64,000 nt of DNA from Pseudomonas lini (GTDB taxonomy: Bacteria > Pseudomonadota > Gammaproteobacteria > Pseudomonadales > Pseudomonadaceae). The DNA lies in NCBI RefSeq assembly GCF_964063345.1, contig NZ_OZ061318.1, positions 5,208,001 through 5,272,000 of the forward strand, in the 5' to 3' direction. The translations under genes were made by a program, and so were the position numbers. The notes under the pieces were generated by a model. The model made no database searches, was not told the origin of the DNA, and worked only from the letters and a program-made list of their open reading frames with translations. Below, piece by piece: positions 53,734-62,709 of the stretch (position 1 is the stretch's first letter; each line of letters starts with the position of its first letter).

Positions 53734-54552
53734 ATGCAGATGAACCCCAACAGAGACACTCAGCTGTGCATGTCGCTCTCGGGGCGCCCCGGCAATTTCG
53801 GCCTGCGGTTTCATAACCATCTGTACGAACAACTGGGCCTGAATTTCTACTATAAAGCCTTCAGCAGCCAGGATTTATCGGGCGCCGTTGGCGGCATCCG
53901 CGCCTTGGGTATTCGGGGTTGCGGGGTGTCGATGCCGTTCAAGGAAGCCTGTATTGCCTTGGTCGATGAGCTGGATGCATCGGCTGAGGCTATTCAATCG
54001 ATCAACACTATCGTCAACACCAACGGTCACCTCAAGGCCTACAACACCGATTACATTGCCATCGCCCAGTTGCTTGAAACTCATCAGGTTCCCAAGGATT
54101 CGACCTTTGCCCTGCGCGGCAGCGGCGGCATGGCCAAGGCTGTGGCCAGTGCCTTGCGCGATGGCGGCTACACAAACGGCTTGATCGTGGCCCGCAATGA
54201 GCGTGCCGGGCGTGCTTTGGCTGAATCGCTGGGTTACTCATGGCAGGCGGATTTGGGGGGGCAACGCCCGCAGATGCTGATCAACGTCACGCCCATCGGC
54301 ATGACCGGCGGACCGGAGGCCGATCAGCTGGCGTTCGAGCCTGACGCTATCGCTGCGGCCGAAACTGTCTTCGATGTAGTCGCGATCCCCTCGGAAACAC
54401 CATTGATCGTGCGCGGTCGTGCCGAAGGCAAGCGGGTGATCACCGGGCTGGAAGTGATTGCGATCCAGGCACTCGAACAGTTCGTGTTGTACACCGGCGT
54501 GCGGCCGACCGATGAAGAGTTCCAGAAAGCCGTGGCGTTTGCCCGGGGCTGA
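53734..54552 (+). CDS. Shikimate 5-dehydrogenase-like protein
   Basis: A 272-residue homologue of shikimate dehydrogenase. The substrate-binding lysine sits in GCGVSMPFKEAC near residue 74, and YNTDYIAIAQ carries the partner Asp. FALRGSGGMAKAVASAL is the NADP-binding loop, though with Arg rather than the usual Gly-Ala start. VTPIGMTGGPEAD is conserved. It groups with the shorter SDH-like proteins rather than AroE, and the substrate is unsettled. GAAGGAG precedes the ATG. Confidence 0.82.
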   Translation: MQMNPNRDTQLCMSLSGRPGNFGLRFHNHLYEQLGLNFYYKAFSSQDLSGAVGGIRALGIRGCGVSMPFKEACIALVDELDASAEAIQSINTIVNTNGHLKAYNTDYIAIAQLLETHQVPKDSTFALRGSGGMAKAVASALRDGGYTNGLIVARNERAGRALAESLGYSWQADLGGQRPQMLINVTPIGMTGGPEADQLAFEPDAIAAAETVFDVVAIPSETPLIVRGRAEGKRVITGLEVIAIQALEQFVLYTGVRPTDEEFQKAVAFARG

Positions 54553-54569
54553 TCATCCCGATTTTCTAT

Positions 54570-55030
54570 TGAATGTACCGGCCCCTTCGCGGGCAAGCCC
54601 GCTCCCACAGGTTCGTCGCTGACCTTGTGGGAGCGGGCTTGCTCGTGAAGGGGCCGGCACATCCTGCAACAATATGACTGACAGACCGTCGGCGCTGACC
54701 TTTGTGGGAGCGGGCTTGCCCGCGAAGGGGCCGGCACATCTTGCATCAATAGACTGACAGACCGTCGGCGCTGACCTTTGTGGGAGCGGGCTTGCCCGCG
54801 AAGGGGCCGGCACATCTTGCATCAATAGGACTGACAGACCGTCGGCGCTGACCTTGTGGGAGCGGGCTTGCTCGCGCAGGGGCCGGCACATCTTGCATCA
54901 ATAGGACTGACAGACCGTCGGCGCTGACCTTTGTGGGAGCGGGCTTGCTCGCGAAGGGGCCGGCACATCTTGCATCAATAGGACTGACAGACCGTCGGCG
55001 CTGACCTTGTGGGAGCGGGCTTGCCCGCGA
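54570..55030. repeat. Tandem array of REP units, 76-77 bp period
   Basis: After one inverted unit (about 54580-54610), six direct GTGGGAGCGGGCTTG units start at 54627, 54704, 54780, 54856, 54933 and 55009. Their shared inner segment contains GGGGCCGGCACATCTTGCAT and GACAGACCGTCGGCGCTGAC. The copies are nearly identical, differing in small indels such as AATAGACTG and AATAGGACTG. The array fills the 590-bp gap between two plus-strand genes. Confidence 0.92.
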
Positions 55031-55142
55031 TTGCCGCGACTCGGTGTCCAGCCTGCCCCGGCATTGCCCGCGAATATCCCCCGCCTATACTGGCCACCAG
55101 CAAGCGCAGACTTGCTCTCCAGCCACTGTGACCGAGGTTTTC

Positions 55143-55660
55143 ATGCATCCCGCCATTCTCAACTGGATCAGGCCGAACTTTTACTGCTGCCCGAAGGTTT
55201 TGCTCCCACCGGAGACGCTGCCAGCCGTTATAAGCAACGCTTTGCCCGCATCGGTCAGCAACTGGGCGCGCAAAAGTTGGGTTATCGGTTATATGCCCTG
55301 GAGCCGGGCATGCGCGGCAGTCCTTTTCATAGCCATCGGGTCAATGAAGAGATGTTCTACATTGTGGCCGGGGAAGGGGAAGTTCGCCTTGGCGCCGAAC
55401 GCTTTCCGATCCGCGCCGGTGACGTGATCGCCTGCACGGCGGGCGGTCCTGAAGCCGCGCACCAGATCATCAATACCAGCAACGGCGAATTGCGCTATCT
55501 GGCGGTCAGTAGCCAGCAATCACCGGACATTTGCGAATACCCGGACTCCGGCAAATACGTGGTGATGGACGACTTCAAGGTCGATGCCCAGGGCAATACT
55601 TCGGGCTTCGTCGCTGTCGCCAGGCAGGCCGATGGCGTGGATTACTGGGACGGCGAGTAG
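55143..55660 (+). pseudogene. Cupin-domain gene with apparent one-base frameshift
   Basis: The intact part (frame ending 55660) is a cupin: YRLYALEPGMRGSPFHSHRV then NEEMFYIVAGEGEVRLG, and AGDVIACTAGGPEAAHQIINTS, the two metal-binding cupin motifs. The natural start is ATG 55143, preceded by CCGAGG, giving MHPAILN, but it is one base out of frame with the body, which continues LDQAELLLLPEGFAP. Losing one C in AACCTGG (now AACTGG near 55162) would explain this. It is either a true pseudogene, a sequencing error, or a gene with an unusual in-frame start. Confidence 0.7.
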
Positions 55661-55683
55661 CAACTTAGAGTGAGCACGGACCT

Positions 55684-55816
55684 GTGGCGAGGGAGCTTGC
55701 TCCCGCTCGGCTGCGAAGCAGTCGCAAGGTAGGCAAACCCGGTGTGCCAGACGTAATGCATCCACTGGTTTGGGGCCGCTTCGCGACCCAGCGGGAGCAA
55801 GCTCCCTCGCCACAAA
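55684..55816. repeat. REP pair (GTGGCGAGGGAGCTTG family)
   Basis: TGTGGCGAGGGAGCTTGCTC at the left and GAGCAAGCTCCCTCGCCACA at the right, around an inner GGCTGCGAAGCAGTC hairpin and unique DNA. This is the third copy of the family in the window. Confidence 0.85.
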
Positions 55817-55843
55817 GACCTCGGTACATCGCGAGCAAGGCGT

Positions 55844-56491
55844 TTATTCGAGGCGCGCCAGCCGCTCTTCCAGCGCCGCAATCCGCGCTTCAAGCTCTTC
55901 GATTCGCTCAACCGACACACCACCACTGGTACCACGTTCCGCCGGATTCTGCCGGGCAGCCAGGATCGCTTCGATATCCGCCGGATCGCCCAGCGCATGC
56001 ATGTACCGGTCTTCGCGCTGGCCGGCCTGACGCGGGATCAACAGCGCCAGACCTCTGGCGATCAAGCGCTCCAGTTGATGCACCACCTGCTCGGCATCTT
56101 CGAAGTCATGCATGCGGCCGCTGCGGGTCAGCAGTTCGTTGACCGTCTGTGGGCCGCGCAGGAACAACAACCCCGTCAAAATCACCTGCGCCGGCACCAG
56201 TTCCAGCGCCTTGTCGACCCGATGCTCCCAGCGGTCGGCACGGCTGCCCATCACCAGTCTGGTAAAACCACGACCTTCCAGAACGCGTAAGCTCTGGCCG
56301 ACCTGGCCCTGGCTGAGGTTCATCACCGGTTCGCGGCTGGTTTTCTGGTTGCAGGCAATCACCAGCGCATTGAGCGTCAGCGGATAGGTTTCCGGACTGG
56401 TGGCCTGTTTCTCGATCAACGAGCCCAGAATGCGAATTTCCGTGCTGTTGAGCCGCGGTTCGTCGGAGGTCGTTTCTTGCTCAGTGCTCAT
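55844..56491 (-). CDS. YceH family protein (UPF0502, DUF480)
   Basis: A 215-residue protein with two winged-helix units, [22 protein letters not shown] at residue 14 and the later helices at about 90-160, ending in a coiled coil ([22 protein letters not shown]). The family is widespread in Proteobacteria and uncharacterised, though the fold suggests a regulatory role. GGGAAA lies before the ATG. Confidence 0.87.
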   Translation of the reverse strand: MSTEQETTSDEPRLNSTEIRILGSLIEKQATSPETYPLTLNALVIACNQKTSREPVMNLSQGQVGQSLRVLEGRGFTRLVMGSRADRWEHRVDKALELVPAQVILTGLLFLRGPQTVNELLTRSGRMHDFEDAEQVVHQLERLIARGLALLIPRQAGQREDRYMHALGDPADIEAILAARQNPAERGTSGGVSVERIEELEARIAALEERLARLE

Positions 56492-56631
56492 CGCGCTTTT
56501 CCCTATGCAGTCGAAGCATGCAGTCGAAGCCGCCTAGCCTAATCCTTGCAGGATAAAAGACAAGCCGCAGGGCGGTCGGGCATGGCTATAATCGCTCCAC
56601 GTTTTTACGCCTGTCACCACACGAGACCATC

Positions 56632-57141
56632 ATGACTATTTCCCTGTACGCCGCTTCCGTTCCGGTTTTCCAGCAAATGCTCAATGCCCTGAGCAACAAC
56701 CTGAGCAAAGCCGAAGCCCACGCTACCGCGAAAAACATCGACCCGAACGCGTTCCTGCAAGCCCGTCTGTACCCGGACATGTTCCCGCTGATACGTCAGG
56801 TGCAGATCGCCGTTGATTTCGCCAAAGGCGTTTCGGCGCGTCTGGCTGAAGTCGAACTGCCAAAATACGATGACACCGAAACCACTTTCGCCGAACTGCA
56901 AGCGCTGATCGCCAAGGTTCTGGCCTTCATCGGCGAGATCAAACCCGAGCAGATCGACGGCAAGGAAGGCATCGAGATCGTTACCCGTCCAGGCACGCCT
57001 AAAGAGAAGCGCTTCACTGGCCAGGCTTATCTGCTGAGCTACGGTTTGCCGCAGTTCTTCTTCCACGTGACCACCGCTTACGCACTGCTGCGTCACAACG
57101 GCGTGGAAGTGGGCAAGCGCGATTACATGGGCGCGTTCTAA
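56632..57141 (+). CDS. DUF1993 family protein
   Basis: A 169-residue soluble protein matching DUF1993, thought to have a DinB-like four-helix bundle. Conserved stretches are SVPVFQQMLNALSNNLSKAE, LYPDMFPLIRQVQIAVDFAK and FFFHVTTAYALLRHNGVEVG. The function is unknown. The ATG is preceded by GAGACC, a weak site. It ends just before a strong terminator. Confidence 0.85.
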   Translation: MTISLYAASVPVFQQMLNALSNNLSKAEAHATAKNIDPNAFLQARLYPDMFPLIRQVQIAVDFAKGVSARLAEVELPKYDDTETTFAELQALIAKVLAFIGEIKPEQIDGKEGIEIVTRPGTPKEKRFTGQAYLLSYGLPQFFFHVTTAYALLRHNGVEVGKRDYMGAF

Positions 57142-57160
57142 ACCGGCCCCAGGTACAAAA

Positions 57161-57195
57161 AAGCCCGCCAAGGTGTAAGCCTTGGCGGGCTTTTT
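57161..57195 (+). terminator. Rho-independent terminator after DUF1993 gene
   Basis: AAGCCCGCCAAGG and CCTTGGCGGGCTT pair perfectly around TGTAAG, followed by TTTTT. An A run precedes the left arm, so it may also stop minus-strand transcripts from the sstT side. Confidence 0.92.
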
Positions 57196-57279
57196 CGTTT
57201 TGTCTGTCTCGTCCTGAATAGGTTTTACACCTGTCTCAGGGCTAGAGTCTTCTGTAGGAACCAGGCTTGCCGGCGAAAT

Positions 57280-57370
57280 GTGGGAGCGAGCTTGCTCGCG
57301 AAGGCGGTGTATCAGGCAACGATGATGTCGACTGACACTCCGTCTTCGCGAGCAAGCCCGCTCCCACAGG
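57280..57370. repeat. REP pair (GTGGGAGCGAGCTTG variant)
   Basis: TGTGGGAGCGAGCTTGCTCG at the left and CGAGCAAGCCCGCTCCCACA at the right, in inverted orientation around a 50-bp centre, between DUF1993 and sstT. One arm has GAGC for GGGC. Confidence 0.85.
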
Positions 57371-57392
57371 TTCCGCGCCAGCCTGGCTCCTG

Positions 57393-58643
57393 TTATGCCA
57401 AGCGCTGGGCTTCCCGGGCTTTCTGGGTCTTCAGTTCCTCACCCTGGCACGCGGCCGCGGTGAACAGCACGTCGGTGGAGGAATTCAGCGCGGTTTCCGC
57501 CGAGTCCTGCAACACACCGATGATGAAACCGACCGCTACCACTTGCATGGCGATTTCGCTCGGGATGCCGAACAGGCTGCACGCCAGCGGAATCAGCAAC
57601 AGCGAACCACCGGCCACGCCCGAGGCGCCACAGGCACAGATCGCCGCGACAATGCTGAGCAGGATGGCCGTCGGAATATCCACGGCGATGCCCAGGGTGT
57701 GCACGGCAGCCAGGGTCAGCACGGTGATGGTGATCGCGGCGCCGGCCATGTTGATGGTGGCGCCGAGCGGGATCGACACCGAATAGGTGTCTTCGTGCAG
57801 GCCCAGACGCTTGCTCAACTCCAGGTTGACCGGAATGTTCGCCGCCGAACTGCGGGTAAAGAAGGCAGTGATGCCGCTCTCGCGCAGGCAGGTGAGTACC
57901 AGCGGATACGGGTTGCGACGTAGCTTCCAGAACACAATGGCCGGGTTCATCACCAGCGCCACGAAGAGCATGCAGCCCAGCAACACGGCCAGCAAATGCA
58001 TGTAACCGATCAAGGCTCCGAAACCGGAGGTGGCGAGGGTCGAGGCCACCAGACCGAAGATCCCCAATGGCGCAAAGCGAATCACCAAACGCACGATCAA
58101 GGTCACGCCATTGGACAAGTCACCCAGCACCTCGCGCGTCGTCTCGCCGGCATGGCGAATGGCAGCGCCCATGCCGATCGCCCACGCCAGGATGCCGATG
58201 AAGTTGGCATTCATCAGCGCACTGACCGGGTTATCGACCACGCTGAGCAGCAGACTTTGCAGCACTTCGCTGATGCCGCCCGGTGCGGTCACCGCAACAT
58301 CTTGGGTAGCCAGCACCAGACTCGACGGAAACAGCGTACTGGCGACCACCGCCACCACGGCTGCCCCAAAGGTGCCCAGCAAATACAGAAACAGAATCGG
58401 GCGGATATGGGTTTCCTGGCCGTGCTTGTGGTTGGCAATCGAGGCCATGACCAGCACGAACACCAGAATCGGCGCGACAGCCTTGAGCGCCGACACGAAC
58501 ACTTTGCCAATAAAGGCAGTGGACTTGGCCAGCTCAGGCGCGAACAACGCCAAGGCAATTCCGGCGATCAGGCCGATGATGATTTGCGTGACCAGGCTGC
58601 TGCGTTTCAGGCGTTGCAAGAGAGAAGGGGATGAAGCGGTCAT
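57393..58643 (-). CDS. sstT: Serine/threonine:sodium symporter
   Basis: A 416-residue dicarboxylate/amino-acid:cation symporter family protein with the SstT pattern: eight helices plus re-entrant loops. [21 protein letters not shown] is the serine-rich hairpin, and [22 protein letters not shown] holds the NMxG sodium/substrate site. It imports serine and threonine with sodium. The longer frame begins at 58709, but the family starts at [13 protein letters not shown]. It ends after a REP pair. Confidence 0.93.
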   Translation of the reverse strand: MTASSPSLLQRLKRSSLVTQIIIGLIAGIALALFAPELAKSTAFIGKVFVSALKAVAPILVFVLVMASIANHKHGQETHIRPILFLYLLGTFGAAVVAVVASTLFPSSLVLATQDVAVTAPGGISEVLQSLLLSVVDNPVSALMNANFIGILAWAIGMGAAIRHAGETTREVLGDLSNGVTLIVRLVIRFAPLGIFGLVASTLATSGFGALIGYMHLLAVLLGCMLFVALVMNPAIVFWKLRRNPYPLVLTCLRESGITAFFTRSSAANIPVNLELSKRLGLHEDTYSVSIPLGATINMAGAAITITVLTLAAVHTLGIAVDIPTAILLSIVAAICACGASGVAGGSLLLIPLACSLFGIPSEIAMQVVAVGFIIGVLQDSAETALNSSTDVLFTAAACQGEELKTQKAREAQRLA

Positions 58644-58973
58644 AACGGCATCTCTGATTTTATTAGGGTGCAGGGTTCTACTCATGCAGCAACAAGCCGG
58701 GCAGGCCACATGGAGGGAACCGAAGGGTGGCTACATCAATGCCAATCAATGGCCGACGAGCAAAGTGTAAGTCCCGCGGGTCGCGGACTTTATCACAGCG
58801 TAGCCGCGATCCTTCAGACCTGTGACGATCTGCCGCCCGATTGCTCAACGCGATTTGCAGGTTCGTGCAACCTCGTCCGGAAACACTCTGTTAAGCTTCG
58901 CCATCCTCATTTTCAAGTTCTGCCAGTGAGCCTTCGGGCTGTCGCTGGTGTCGTCGTTTTCCTGGAGTTCTGC
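58644..58973. other. Divergent spacer, 330 bp
   Basis: The gap between the sstT and MFS gene starts. The MFS frame is open through part of it (from 58668), but no start or family similarity supports the extension. No hairpin or known motif was found; promoters for both genes are expected here. Confidence 0.45.
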
Positions 58974-60128
58974 ATGCTGTTGCCCATTCTTCTGTTGTCC
59001 GCCGCCGGTTTTACGGTGCTGACCACGGAATTCATCATCGTCGGCCTGTTGCCGGCAATCGCCCGTGATCTGGACGTCAGCATCCCTCAAGCGGGTTTGC
59101 TGGTGACCCTGTTCGCCTTTACCGTGGCCGCGTTCGGGCCGTTCCTGACGGCGTATTTCGCCAGATTTGAGCGGCGCAAACTGTTTATCAGCGTGCTGAT
59201 CATGTTCGGCCTGGCCAACACGCTGGCGGCGCTGGCGCCGAACATCGGGGTAATGGCCATTGCGCGATTGATTCCGGCGTTGGGGTTACCGGTGTTCTGG
59301 GCGTTGGCCAGTGAAACCGCAGTGGACATCGTCGGGCCGGACTACGCCGGGCGGGCCATCTCCAAGATCGGTTTCGGCATCGTCTGCGCCACTGTGTTCG
59401 GTATTCCGGTGGGTACGCTGATTTCTGATGCGTTCGGCTGGCGCAGTGCCTTTGGCATTCTTGCGGTGATCGCGTTTGCCAAGGCGTTGCTGCTGTTTAT
59501 CTACTTGCCGAAAACCAACCTGCACCAACATCAAGTGAGCTTCCGTTCGCAGTTCAGAATCCTGCGTAGCCCGTTGATGCTGGGGCATGTGCTGTTATCG
59601 ATCCTGGTGTTCAGCGGCATGTTCACCGCTTATACCTACCTGGCGGACATTCTTGAGCGCCTCGCCGGTTTCAACGGCACGGTGGTCGGTTGGTGCCTGA
59701 TGGGCTTCGGTGCGGTCGGCTTGATCGGCAATTCATTGGGCGGTCGCGCGGTGGATCGGCATCCGCTGATCGCTTCAGTGACGTTCTGTGCCTTCATGAT
59801 CGCCGGCATGGTGGCCTTGGTGCCGAACATTCATTCGCCCCTCGGTCTGGCGGCAGCGATGGGGATTTGGGGCGTGACTCAGGCCGCGCTGTTCCTGGTC
59901 AGTCATGTGCGCCTGATGAAGGCTGCGCCTGAGGCTCCGGCCTTTGCTGCATCGCTGAACATTGCCGGGGCCAACCTCGGAATCGGTCTGGGCGCGATGG
60001 TCGGTGGGCGGGTGATCGACAGTGTTGGCCTGGGCGGCCTGGGTTTCGCGGCAGCCGGTTTTATCCTTGTATCGATCCTGTTGGCGATGGCACTGATGAC
60101 CTTTAAACCTCGCGAAATCTGCGCCTGA
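58974..60128 (+). CDS. MFS efflux-type permease (DHA1 family)
   Basis: A 384-residue permease with 12 predicted helices. GLLVTLFAFTVAAFGPFLTA and ARFERRKLFISVLIMFGLAN give the loop 2-3 motif of DHA1 drug or sugar efflux proteins, near AraJ/YdeA types. The substrate is unknown. GGAG seven bases before the ATG at 58974 fixes the start. It lies in tail-to-tail contact with nhaR, with a four-base gap. Confidence 0.85.
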   Translation: MLLPILLLSAAGFTVLTTEFIIVGLLPAIARDLDVSIPQAGLLVTLFAFTVAAFGPFLTAYFARFERRKLFISVLIMFGLANTLAALAPNIGVMAIARLIPALGLPVFWALASETAVDIVGPDYAGRAISKIGFGIVCATVFGIPVGTLISDAFGWRSAFGILAVIAFAKALLLFIYLPKTNLHQHQVSFRSQFRILRSPLMLGHVLLSILVFSGMFTAYTYLADILERLAGFNGTVVGWCLMGFGAVGLIGNSLGGRAVDRHPLIASVTFCAFMIAGMVALVPNIHSPLGLAAAMGIWGVTQAALFLVSHVRLMKAAPEAPAFAASLNIAGANLGIGLGAMVGGRVIDSVGLGGLGFAAAGFILVSILLAMALMTFKPREICA

Positions 60129-60132
60129 CACC

Positions 60133-61032
60133 TCACATCGCGGTGAACAGCTCGCGGCGAGCACCTTCGGTAATGGCGACAATGCCGGGGTGCTTGACCT
60201 TGCGTTCCACCGAGATGGCGTAGAACGACTCGCGCACCGCGTCGGTCTGGCCGATCAACTCCACGCCGCATTGGCGTTTCAATTCGTCGGCAATCACGCT
60301 CGGGCCGATGAAAATCCCGCTGCCGGATTGGCCGAAGGCCTGCATCAAGGCGCTGTCGTCGAACTCGCCGACGATCCGTGGCTGGATCTGCTGTTCGGCA
60401 AACCAGCGTTGCAAGCGACTGCGCACCACGGTTTCCGGCCCGGGAATCAGCAGTGGGGCGCCGTGCAGGCTGCGGGGGAAGTCCTGGCCATATCGCGCCG
60501 CCAGTTCGGCTGTGGCGAAGAAGCTGATGCCGCATTCGCCAAGTTTCTGGCTGTAGCCCTTGATGTCCAGATGCGAGGGCATCGGGCTGTCGGAAATCAC
60601 CAGATCGAGGCGCTGAATCGCCAGGTCGGCAAGCAAACGTTCCAGTTTGTCTTCGCGACAGGTGATACGCAGCGGCTCGCTTAACTCCATGGTCGGCGCG
60701 ATCAGGCGATAGACGATGGATTTGGGTACTACGTCGGCGACGCCCACCCGAAACAGAATCTGTTGTTCATTGGGCTGCGCCCGCAGCATCAACTCCAATT
60801 CGCCGCCGAGTTGAAACATCTGCTCGGCATAGGGCAGGGTCTGACGCCCGGCTTCGGTGAGCTCCAGCTGCCGGCCGACCCGGCGAAACAACTCGATGCG
60901 ATAGGTTTGCTCGAACAGGGAAATCTGTCCGCTGATGGTCTGTGGCGTCAGGTTCAACTGCTCGCAGGCACGCACGATGCTGCCGGTTTTGGCCACCACC
61001 CAGAAGTAATGCAGCTGTCGATAATTCAACAT
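60133..61032 (-). CDS. nhaR: LysR-type regulator NhaR
   Basis: A 299-residue LysR-family regulator. MLNYRQLHYFWVVAKTGSIV, LNLTPQTISGQISLFEQ and ELFRRVGRQLELTEAG are typical of NhaR, which activates the sodium/proton antiporter gene nhaA in response to sodium. The effector domain spans about residues 95-290. No nhaA is present nearby, so the target is unknown. The start ATG has a weak ribosome site. Confidence 0.88.
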   Translation of the reverse strand: MLNYRQLHYFWVVAKTGSIVRACEQLNLTPQTISGQISLFEQTYRIELFRRVGRQLELTEAGRQTLPYAEQMFQLGGELELMLRAQPNEQQILFRVGVADVVPKSIVYRLIAPTMELSEPLRITCREDKLERLLADLAIQRLDLVISDSPMPSHLDIKGYSQKLGECGISFFATAELAARYGQDFPRSLHGAPLLIPGPETVVRSRLQRWFAEQQIQPRIVGEFDDSALMQAFGQSGSGIFIGPSVIADELKRQCGVELIGQTDAVRESFYAISVERKVKHPGIVAITEGARRELFTAM

Positions 61033-61212
61033 GTTGGTGAAACCCTTTGTTCAGATCATCCGTAGGCACATACAAATACGATGTCTGGATTCGTTAAAAC
61101 CGAAGTATAACCGCTAAAAATACGAATTTTCCTGAAGTGTTTGCTTCCTTAGAATGCCTCGCTATCGACGAATCGCCTTTTCGGTTCTGTCTGTTTTATC
61201 GAGGAAAGCATC

Positions 61213-61455
61213 ATGAAGCTTAAAACCACGGCACTGCTGATCACGTCTTTACTGGTGTTGGCCGGTTGCGACCAGGCCGAGAAAAGCGCTCAGCAATTGA
61301 TGGGCAAGGCTGCCGAAACCGCTAAGCAGGCAATTGACGATACCCACAAAGCAGCCGAGCAAGCGCTTAGCGATGCCACGGGCGGTTTGATCAGCAAGAA
61401 AGAACAAACGGCCAAAGAGTCGGACAAATCCGAATCTTCGTCCCAGGAAATCTAA
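61213..61455 (+). CDS. Small predicted lipoprotein
   Basis: An 80-residue lipoprotein: signal LLITSLLVLAGC with lipobox Cys at about residue 19, then a charged helical body rich in Lys, Glu, Ala and Ser (KAAETAKQAIDDTHKAAEQA) and a Ser/Glu-rich end. It resembles late-embryogenesis-abundant-like or coiled-coil stress lipoproteins in composition only. GAGGAAAG precedes the ATG. It is followed by the TerC gene after 28 bp, possibly in one transcript. Confidence 0.75.
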   Translation: MKLKTTALLITSLLVLAGCDQAEKSAQQLMGKAAETAKQAIDDTHKAAEQALSDATGGLISKKEQTAKESDKSESSSQEI

Positions 61456-61483
61456 ACCGTCTACAACGAGTCAGGACTGACCC

Positions 61484-62233
61484 ATGGAATACCTTTTAGA
61501 ACTTGCTGCAAGCCCCACTGCCTGGGTCGCCCTGGCCACGCTGGTGGTGATGGAAATCGTGCTCGGTATCGATAACCTGATCTTCATTTCGATCCTCACC
61601 AACAAGCTGCCCGAACAGCATCGCCAGAAGGCGCGGCGCATCGGTATCGGCATGGCGTTGATCCTGCGCCTGGCACTGTTGAGCACCATCGCATTCATCG
61701 TCCAGCTGACGGAGCCTGTGATCGAAATTCTCGGCCAGGCGTTCTCCTGGAAAGACATGATCCTCATCGCGGGTGGCTTGTTCCTGTTGTGGAAGGCGAC
61801 CACCGAGATCCATCACAGCATGGACCCGGCGCCGGATGATCCGACGTCGGCCACCTCGACCGTGACCCTGGGCTTTGCCGCCGCGATCGGTCAGATCCTG
61901 CTGCTGGACATGGTGTTCTCCATCGACAGCATCATTACCGCTGTCGGCATGACCGAACATTTGCCGATCATGATCATCGCGGTGGTGGTGTCGGTACTGG
62001 TGATGTTGCTGGCGGCTGACCCTCTGGCCAAGTTCATCAACGACAACCCGACGGTGGTGATGCTGGCACTGGGCTTCCTGATCATGATCGGCATGACGCT
62101 GATCGCCGAAGGTTTTGGCGCCCACGTACCGAAAGGCTACGTCTACGCGGCCATGGCGTTCTCGGCGACGATCGAAGGCTTGAACATGCTGTCGCGTCGG
62201 GCCAGGCAGAAGCGCATCGCCGCTGAAGCTTAA
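61484..62233 (+). CDS. TerC family integral membrane protein
   Basis: A 249-residue protein with seven predicted helices. [21 protein letters not shown] and [21 protein letters not shown] carry the paired acidic metal-binding motifs of the TerC/Alx family, and [15 protein letters not shown] is the C-terminal end. Members move manganese or protect against tellurite or metal stress; here the substrate is inferred only from the family. It follows the small lipoprotein gene. Confidence 0.9.
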   Translation: MEYLLELAASPTAWVALATLVVMEIVLGIDNLIFISILTNKLPEQHRQKARRIGIGMALILRLALLSTIAFIVQLTEPVIEILGQAFSWKDMILIAGGLFLLWKATTEIHHSMDPAPDDPTSATSTVTLGFAAAIGQILLLDMVFSIDSIITAVGMTEHLPIMIIAVVVSVLVMLLAADPLAKFINDNPTVVMLALGFLIMIGMTLIAEGFGAHVPKGYVYAAMAFSATIEGLNMLSRRARQKRIAAEA

Positions 62234-62246
62234 CCTTCGTTAAACG

Positions 62247-62290
62247 AAACGGCCGCCTGAACTCGAAAGAATCCAGGCGGCCGTTTTTGT
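62247..62290 (+). terminator. Rho-independent terminator after TerC gene
   Basis: ACGGCCGCCTG and CAGGCGGCCGT pair around a loop AACTCGAAAGAATC and are followed by TTTTTGTTTG. The left side has GAAAC, giving a weak reverse T run. Confidence 0.92.
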
Positions 62291-62314
62291 TTGTACGATT
62301 GAAAAGCGCGCCAG

Positions 62315-62485
62315 TCAGTGCGCGGTGGCGGGGTGTGCGGTCGGCTGATCGGTTTTCGCCACAGGTGTCGATTGAACCGGGTGGTGATGGTGCCGGCGGG
62401 TAATACGCAAAACGCCCCACAGCATGGCGGCGGCCACGGCCAGCCAGCCGGAAATCAACATTACGATTGTCATTGTCAGGCTCAT
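62315..62485 (-). CDS. Small membrane protein, 56 aa
   Basis: A single-span protein: MSLTMTIVMLISGWLAVAAA and MLWGVLRI form one helix, followed by RRHHHHP and a polar tail rich in Pro/Thr/Ala. CAAGAGGAGGCACTG before the ATG at 62485 is a strong ribosome site, so the longer frame to 62515 is not needed. The His cluster may bind metal; the function is unknown. Confidence 0.7.
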   Translation of the reverse strand: MSLTMTIVMLISGWLAVAAAMLWGVLRITRRHHHHPVQSTPVAKTDQPTAHPATAH

Positions 62486-62709
62486 CAGTGCCTCCTCTTG
62501 CCCAGCATCGGGCACACACTCTTCCTTGGTAAATGACAGTTTAGCCGCTGCAATATTTCAGGCTATTGACCAAAGGTCGCCTGGCACCAACCAGTTCGCT
62601 CTATCGAATGCAATCAACTGCCGGTTAAGGCTATACCGCTGCCGCGCGGCATCCTATGATCGACGGCCAAGCCGGGAGTGTGAATGCCTGGCGTTTGAAC
62701 AAGAGAGTG

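Noticed and set aside
54553..54891. Minus-strand open frames in the REP array
   Set aside because: Their translations repeat every 25 residues because they read through the tandem array; no start or family support.
54627..55030. CRISPR-like direct repeats
   Set aside because: The 76-77 bp units are identical throughout, including the parts that would be spacers, and carry REP palindromes. No cas genes are near.
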